Assembly: GCA_963774455.1 (NCBI GenBank)
Contig: CAVZFD010000006.1
Coordinates: 1-64,000, forward strand
Length of the DNA: 64,000 nt
Source of the DNA: DATFVA01 sp963774455
GTDB taxonomy: Bacteria > Bacteroidota > Ignavibacteria > Ignavibacteriales > Ignavibacteriaceae
Reading direction: 5' to 3'
Shown: piece by piece, positions 60,630-64,000 of the stretch
Layout: each line of letters opens with the position of its first letter
Numbering within the stretch: the first letter of the stretch is position 1
Program-made: the position numbers and the translations under genes
Notes under the pieces: generated by a model
Told to the model about the DNA's origin: nothing
Database searches by the model: none
What the model saw: only the letters and a program-made list of their open reading frames with translations

Positions 60630-62720
60630 TGGTTTAAATCCTCTGTCGTTTATCCATTTGCTTTTCTTCCAGTAGAGCAACTTATCTTTCTGAATTTTGA
60701 TATATGCCTTTGTATCAGTATAAGGAGTATCCAGAATTCCGGCAGTGACCAAACTATCCCTCACCATTCTGAATTTATCGGTAACTGAGATATCAAAAAC
60801 ATGTAAATTACTATGCAGACTGTAATGGAAACAGTCGATACCATTAGCCAGCGAAATGAATTTTATGATCCTGTTAGTTTTATCATACTTTAAAGTACCA
60901 GGTAGCATCCCCGGGATTCTCGCACCTACATATTTTTCATAATCATCTTTTGGTATCCTGATATAAAACAGTAAATCAGCTTCTTTAAGATTTTTGATTT
61001 GATACTCTTTTGTTGTCGGCCGGAAGCCATTCATATTCTCCAGGGAGACGCCCCAAATGACACCATCATTATAACCATTATCTGCTCCCGCCCCGATAAA
61101 TATTTTTTTCCCAGTGTTGTTTTGCTCAATCACCATCCCATCCCAGGTATATCCCGAATTCCACAAAGTCTTATCTATTCTTTTTCCATCTGATAATTTT
61201 AATGCAAAAATTGCCGAACTGAATGATGTTTCATTATTCGCATCGCAAATTAAAACCCGGGAATTATGAATTGTTGCAGTGTCGATCAGAAAAACATTGT
61301 AATAGGGCTCTAAATTCTCCCGTTCAGAATAAACTGTATCATGAAAATTATATTTCCAAATTATCTTTCTATTCTTTCTGTAACATAATACTGTAGCTTT
61401 ATCTTGCCTTAAATTTTCCGCATCATTAACTGTCTGTACAAATATAATTTCATTTTGACTGTCATTATCGATGTCAACAATTCTGGCATAATTCTTAAGT
61501 AATTCATTGTTGGATAATACAGCCGGTTCGAGATTCACTTTTATATTCCAGAGAACCCTTCCATTTTTATTCTTTATGTATAGGGCAGTACCATCTGTGT
61601 ATAATATTTGCGGGTTATCATCAAAATCGAAAGTAAATAATAAAGTAAATAAGAATGTTAGCAGAACCACCGATGATGCACTTACCCAGTTCTTCGTAAT
61701 GAATTTTCCTGTTCTTACTGCCAGGTTCCTTTTTTTAATTTCAACAAGATTACGTCTGTTCAGAACATCATTAATATCTTCTACAGCAACAAGTTTCAGT
61801 TCTCTGCGTGGATATTTATATTTTAACACATTAATTTCTTTTGAAACATTATTCTCTTCCGCTTTGGGAAAAACGAAAGTCTTTATATCAGAATAAAAAA
61901 CAGCTGCCGTTTTTTGTTTTATTATTTCACTCCCGGTAGCTTTAATTTTACCGTCTTTTGAAACGGACCCCGTGAATGCAACTTTGGATGAAATAGCTAA
62001 GGAATATATAGGGTTATAAAAGTTCATCAACTGTTCGATAAATGAAATTGTAAGTGCTGTACCCAGTGAATCCCCTTCATAATATCCTTCCTTCTTTTCA
62101 AAGCTTATGATGATTTCGCAATACTTGTAAGGGTTCCTGACATATTGTTTCAGAATTTCAACAGCCAGTTCCCACGAAGTTTTGCATTGGTCAATTATTC
62201 TGCTGTCTATTTCCCTTTCGCTTGGAATAATTATAAACTTATTTTCGACAGATGATTTGCTTATCCTGACGGTTACGAAATCTATTATGCCATAAAATCC
62301 CCAAATATTATCCCGATCGATCAGTGGAAAGTAGGCTTTTTGATTAAATGATTCGGTTTCCCTTCCGTTAAGGATTGAAAGTAATTCAATTCGCTGTTCT
62401 TGCAGACGGGAAATAATATTGCTTAACACAGAAACATTGGAGGAAAGAATCTCCCGGTACTTCAGCTCATTTAGATGAGCAATAAGTTTTTCAATAAATT
62501 CAGGCTCTGTTCCTGTGACCTCAAATTTTGATAATGAAAATAAATAATCTTCAATAAATTCTTTAAGAAAGGCATCTTCGATCATGCCATCATTATATTT
62601 AAGAATCCCTAAAAAATAATTATAAAACTGAAATACTCTGAGGGTAAATGAGGAAGTTTTTACTATCTTTCCAATCAGTTCAGATCGCTGATCTTCCAGA
62701 GCAAAATAGTCAAGCGACAT
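60627..62720 (-). CDS. Membrane protein with Lon-type (S16) Ser/Lys protease domain and periplasmic propeller-like domain
   Basis: About 697 residues from the ATG at 62720 (GGAAAG upstream; a TTG six codons earlier is possible). Residues 1-135 are helical with no signal peptide. Residues about 135-320 match the Lon protease domain: EGDSLGTALTISFIEQL with Ser218 in place of the DGPSAG serine, KVAFTGSVSKDGKIKATGSEIIKQKTAA with Lys268 18 residues after the TG (as in Lon, from memory), then KTFVFPKAEE and KLVAVEDINDVL, the usual Lon end. No AAA+ domain is present. One membrane helix lies at about 345-365. The C-terminal 325 residues are predicted periplasmic, with FG-GAP-like (ARIVDIDNDSQNEIIFVQ) and PQQ-like strands (GRVLWNIKV, RKIIWKYNF). 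No family with this order is known to me. Flanked by the 425-bp duplication. Confidence 0.75.
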   Translation of the reverse strand: MSLDYFALEDQRSELIGKIVKTSSFTLRVFQFYNYFLGILKYNDGMIEDAFLKEFIEDYLFSLSKFEVTGTEPEFIEKLIAHLNELKYREILSSNVSVLSNIISRLQEQRIELLSILNGRETESFNQKAYFPLIDRDNIWGFYGIIDFVTVRISKSSVENKFIIIPSEREIDSRIIDQCKTSWELAVEILKQYVRNPYKYCEIIISFEKKEGYYEGDSLGTALTISFIEQLMNFYNPIYSLAISSKVAFTGSVSKDGKIKATGSEIIKQKTAAVFYSDIKTFVFPKAEENNVSKEINVLKYKYPRRELKLVAVEDINDVLNRRNLVEIKKRNLAVRTGKFITKNWVSASSVVLLTFLFTLLFTFDFDDNPQILYTDGTALYIKNKNGRVLWNIKVNLEPAVLSNNELLKNYARIVDIDNDSQNEIIFVQTVNDAENLRQDKATVLCYRKNRKIIWKYNFHDTVYSERENLEPYYNVFLIDTATIHNSRVLICDANNETSFSSAIFALKLSDGKRIDKTLWNSGYTWDGMVIEQNNTGKKIFIGAGADNGYNDGVIWGVSLENMNGFRPTTKEYQIKNLKEADLLFYIRIPKDDYEKYVGARIPGMLPGTLKYDKTNRIIKFISLANGIDCFHYSLHSNLHVFDISVTDKFRMVRDSLVTAGILDTPYTDTKAYIKIQKDKLLYWKKSKWINDRGFKP

Positions 62721-62738
62721 CCGGAAACAACTTTCCAA

Positions 62739-63197
62739 TAAAAAGTATAGAGCGAAAATAATGATATTTAATAAAATTTATATATAATTTTCGCAACATT
62801 CATTATTAATTATAAATGATTTTAGCGGGCTTCCCTGCAGAGCGAAACAGTATTTCACTCCTTAAAAAGATTGAAAGAATTCGTCGAACCTGTCTGCCAA
62901 CAGCAGATCGCTTTACTATTGGAATAAGCAACTTAACAAATCAATCCAAATTGGGAGAACTGCTCTATCTCAATCTTTCTCGGGAACACTTAACAATCGA
63001 ATAAATTCTTAGTTCTAATAACCTGCATTCACGCAGGCCATACAATTTTCAGAACCAACCTTCTATATCCAGTCGTACGAATTTTGTATATTTATTCGTT
63101 AGATTCACCATCAAGCATATCCAGCAAGGTGTGAGAGTCCCAACCTGATGAATAAGTAAACCTATTTTATTAAATTTAATTTATCTACAAATAGATT
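62739..63197. other. 459-bp gap upstream of the Lon-domain gene
   Basis: The left 80 bp are very AT-rich and suit the promoter of the Lon-domain gene. A 62-codon plus-strand frame at 62816-63004 is not supported by a ribosome site or similarity. A short CCTGC/GCAGG hairpin lies near 63023-63038. Otherwise nothing is recognised. Confidence 0.5.
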
Positions 63198-63545
63198 TCA
63201 GCTAATAAGCATACCCGAAACCTGGTTTGCTACTTTCTGGTTGTACTCGCTTGCCAGTCTTTTATGATTTACGATATCTACGATCGTACCAATCAGGCAG
63301 AGCCCGCCGGTAAACAAGTAGAGTAGTCCCATTCCCATCTGGTCAATAACAAACCTCTGCACGCCGGAAACTCCCAGGAATCCGATCAGGGTAAGGAGAA
63401 GTATAATCTGGGGATCCTTTCTTCTCGAATTATATATGTTAGCAAACTGCCTGATCTGATCGTCACTGAAATCTTTTACCATCCCCTGTATGTAGTGCAG
63501 TTCTTCAGGTTCCAGGTTAGGCATTAGTTGTAAAAGATTGATCAT
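63198..63545 (-). CDS. TM2-domain membrane protein, copy 2
   Basis: 115 residues, practically identical to the gene at 59805-60152. Two membrane helices joined by a short loop and a soluble N-terminal half. Here it follows an intact DUF2752 gene with which it overlaps by 29 bp, giving the likely ancestral arrangement. In other bacteria DUF2752 and TM2 genes often sit together and are integral membrane proteins of unknown function; a joint role is inferred from this overlap. Confidence 0.82.
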   Translation of the reverse strand: MINLLQLMPNLEPEELHYIQGMVKDFSDDQIRQFANIYNSRRKDPQIILLLTLIGFLGVSGVQRFVIDQMGMGLLYLFTGGLCLIGTIVDIVNHKRLASEYNQKVANQVSGMLIS

Positions 63546-63634
63546 ATCTGTACTCCGTCTTTGTGGTAGAAAGTTTATTAGAATTGGTGAATGAAGCATT
63601 GAGTAATTCATAAATCCTGCGGACAAGAACAGCA
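63210..63634. repeat. 425-bp segmental duplication, copy 2 (probable source)
   Basis: Same orientation partner of 59817-60241. The genes across its right boundary are intact here, so this copy is the likely original. Confidence 0.9.
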
Positions 63635-63876
63635 AATGCAAACAGTCCCAGGGGATGAGCAATTAACGACTTCTCAATCTGAAAGGAAAGGAGATAGTGA
63701 ATTGATTTTCCCAAACCGCAGCCGGGACAAAAATCGATTCCTATATTCTTAAAGGGACAAACAGAGAAGTGAGAAGATCCGTCAACATTAATAAAAGCCA
63801 GTACCAGTATCCCCGAAATCCAGATTAAAGCCTCCGGATGAATTACATTGAAAAACCTGATAAAATAATTTTTCAT
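63517..63876 (-). CDS. DUF2752 membrane protein
   Basis: 119 residues. The DUF2752 signature is clear: Cys40-Pro-Phe-Lys, then FCPGCGLGKSIHYLLSF with Cys50 and Cys53. Two membrane helices lie at about 17-33 and 70-88. The cysteine trio could bind a metal or form a disulfide, but the function of the family is unknown. It is first in a two-gene unit, overlapping the TM2 gene by 29 bp. The 3' end is the part that has been copied to 60.2 kb. Confidence 0.85.
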   Translation of the reverse strand: MKNYFIRFFNVIHPEALIWISGILVLAFINVDGSSHFSVCPFKNIGIDFCPGCGLGKSIHYLLSFQIEKSLIAHPLGLFAFAVLVRRIYELLNASFTNSNKLSTTKTEYRYDQSFTTNA

Positions 63877-63923
63877 TTGAGGTTAACATAAGAGATTCGG
63901 GGAGGAAGTTCAATAAAATTTTG

Positions 63924-64000
63924 TTAAGCGGTGAATTCCTTCTTCAGGTAGCTGTTAAGGGCTTCTATGGTGTTAAAATAGTGAACATCTTCATATTTGT
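63924..64000 (-). CDS. C-terminal end of an unidentified gene, cut by the window edge
   Basis: An open frame enters from the right edge and encodes ...KYEDVHYFNTIEALNSYLKKEFTA before a stop at 63924-63926, here shown as separate short pieces: KYEDVHYFNTIEAL and NSYLKKEFTA. It reads in the same direction as DUF2752, 47 bp before it, and may belong to the same operon. The product cannot be named. Confidence 0.5.
   Translation of the reverse strand, partial: KYEDVHYFNTIEALNSYLKKEFTA

Noticed and set aside
60627..62738. Interpretation as an ordinary Lon protease
   Set aside because: No Walker A/B or other AAA+ motif is present, the N-terminal Lon substrate domain is missing, and a membrane helix and a periplasmic-type domain follow the protease part.
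62816..63004. 62-codon plus-strand open frame in the gap before the Lon-domain gene
   Set aside because: No ribosome site, no recognisable domain or typical composition. It is listed only as part of the gap.
1..64000. tRNA or rRNA genes, phage or plasmid genes, toxin-antitoxin pairs
   Set aside because: No cloverleaf-like intergenic sequence or diagnostic protein was found in the gaps. The MORN protein at 43808 resembles so-called YwqK antitoxins only through its repeats.

Overview
The window most likely comes from an Ignavibacteria-type member of the Bacteroidota/Chlorobiota lineage. The best evidence is a set of secreted proteins ending in a type IX secretion (T9SS) type A sorting domain of the form NYPNPFNPxT...LxVYDxLGxEVxxLV...G.Y.V.F....LxSGVYFYxL...KKMxLLK. 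Five intact copies (10280-11593, 20412-21338, 26492-28093, 46987-48585, 57251-59566) and two broken ones (492-2380, about 2507-2790) lie in 64 kb. Coding density is high, spacing is tight, and start sites have weak or variable ribosome binding sites. No rRNA, tRNA, CRISPR array or intact insertion sequence was seen.

Layout. 1-2.8 kb: decayed secreted-protein genes (a beta-helix/FN3/T9SS pseudogene with at least five frame switches, and a rearranged sorting-domain fragment). 2.9-10.2 kb: housekeeping genes (asparaginase; queF-glnD-murI; queC; pncB). 10.3-21.3 kb: two T9SS cargo genes around aconitase and a run of small stress or unknown genes (GYD, YbaK-like deacylase, haem-binding protein, lipoprotein MsrB, YdeI-like, NAD-epimerase, Ada, DUF1579, DHFR-like). 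21.4-26.4 kb: proS, ppa, a U32 peptidase/tRNA hydroxylase, pepT. 26.5-33.2 kb: a T9SS cargo gene divergent from an ECF sigma / zinc-finger anti-sigma-TPR / TPR-CHAT protease operon. 33.2-40.9 kb: an eight-gene minus-strand nucleotide-sugar operon that reads wbpA-wbpB-wbpD-rfbA-rfbC-wbpE-fcl-gmd. 41.1-50.8 kb: mgtE, pdxB, a MORN/TonB protein, an orphan hybrid-sensor-like PAS histidine kinase (no receiver), a T9SS BNR protein and a TonB-dependent receptor. 50.8-56.9 kb: trhO, class II photolyase, xth, and an mntR-mntH(USP) operon with a candidate operator. 57.2-64 kb: an LVIVD-propeller cargo protein, then a region framed by a near-identical 425-bp duplication (TM2 gene) that encloses a truncated LamG-like fragment and an unusual membrane protein with a Lon-type Ser/Lys protease domain.

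How the parts fit together. The Wbp genes make the kind of di-N-acetylated uronic acid sugar which, in Porphyromonas, is used for anchoring T9SS cargo to the cell surface, so the sugar operon and the many T9SS cargo genes may belong to one surface-display programme (inference). The two most unusual loci are the sigma/anti-sigma/CHAT operon at 28.2-33.2 kb, in which both sensor-like TPR regions are predicted to be periplasmic and a caspase-like His/Cys pair is intact, and the Lon-domain/TM/propeller-like protein at 60.6-62.7 kb, which lacks an AAA+ motor. DNA-level oddities include a dispersed ATGCTGAA-N5-TTCAGCAT palindrome (three copies), tandem duplications across the 3' ends of two genes (51 bp x2 and 23 bp x3), and an 11-bp x5 array upstream of trhO.
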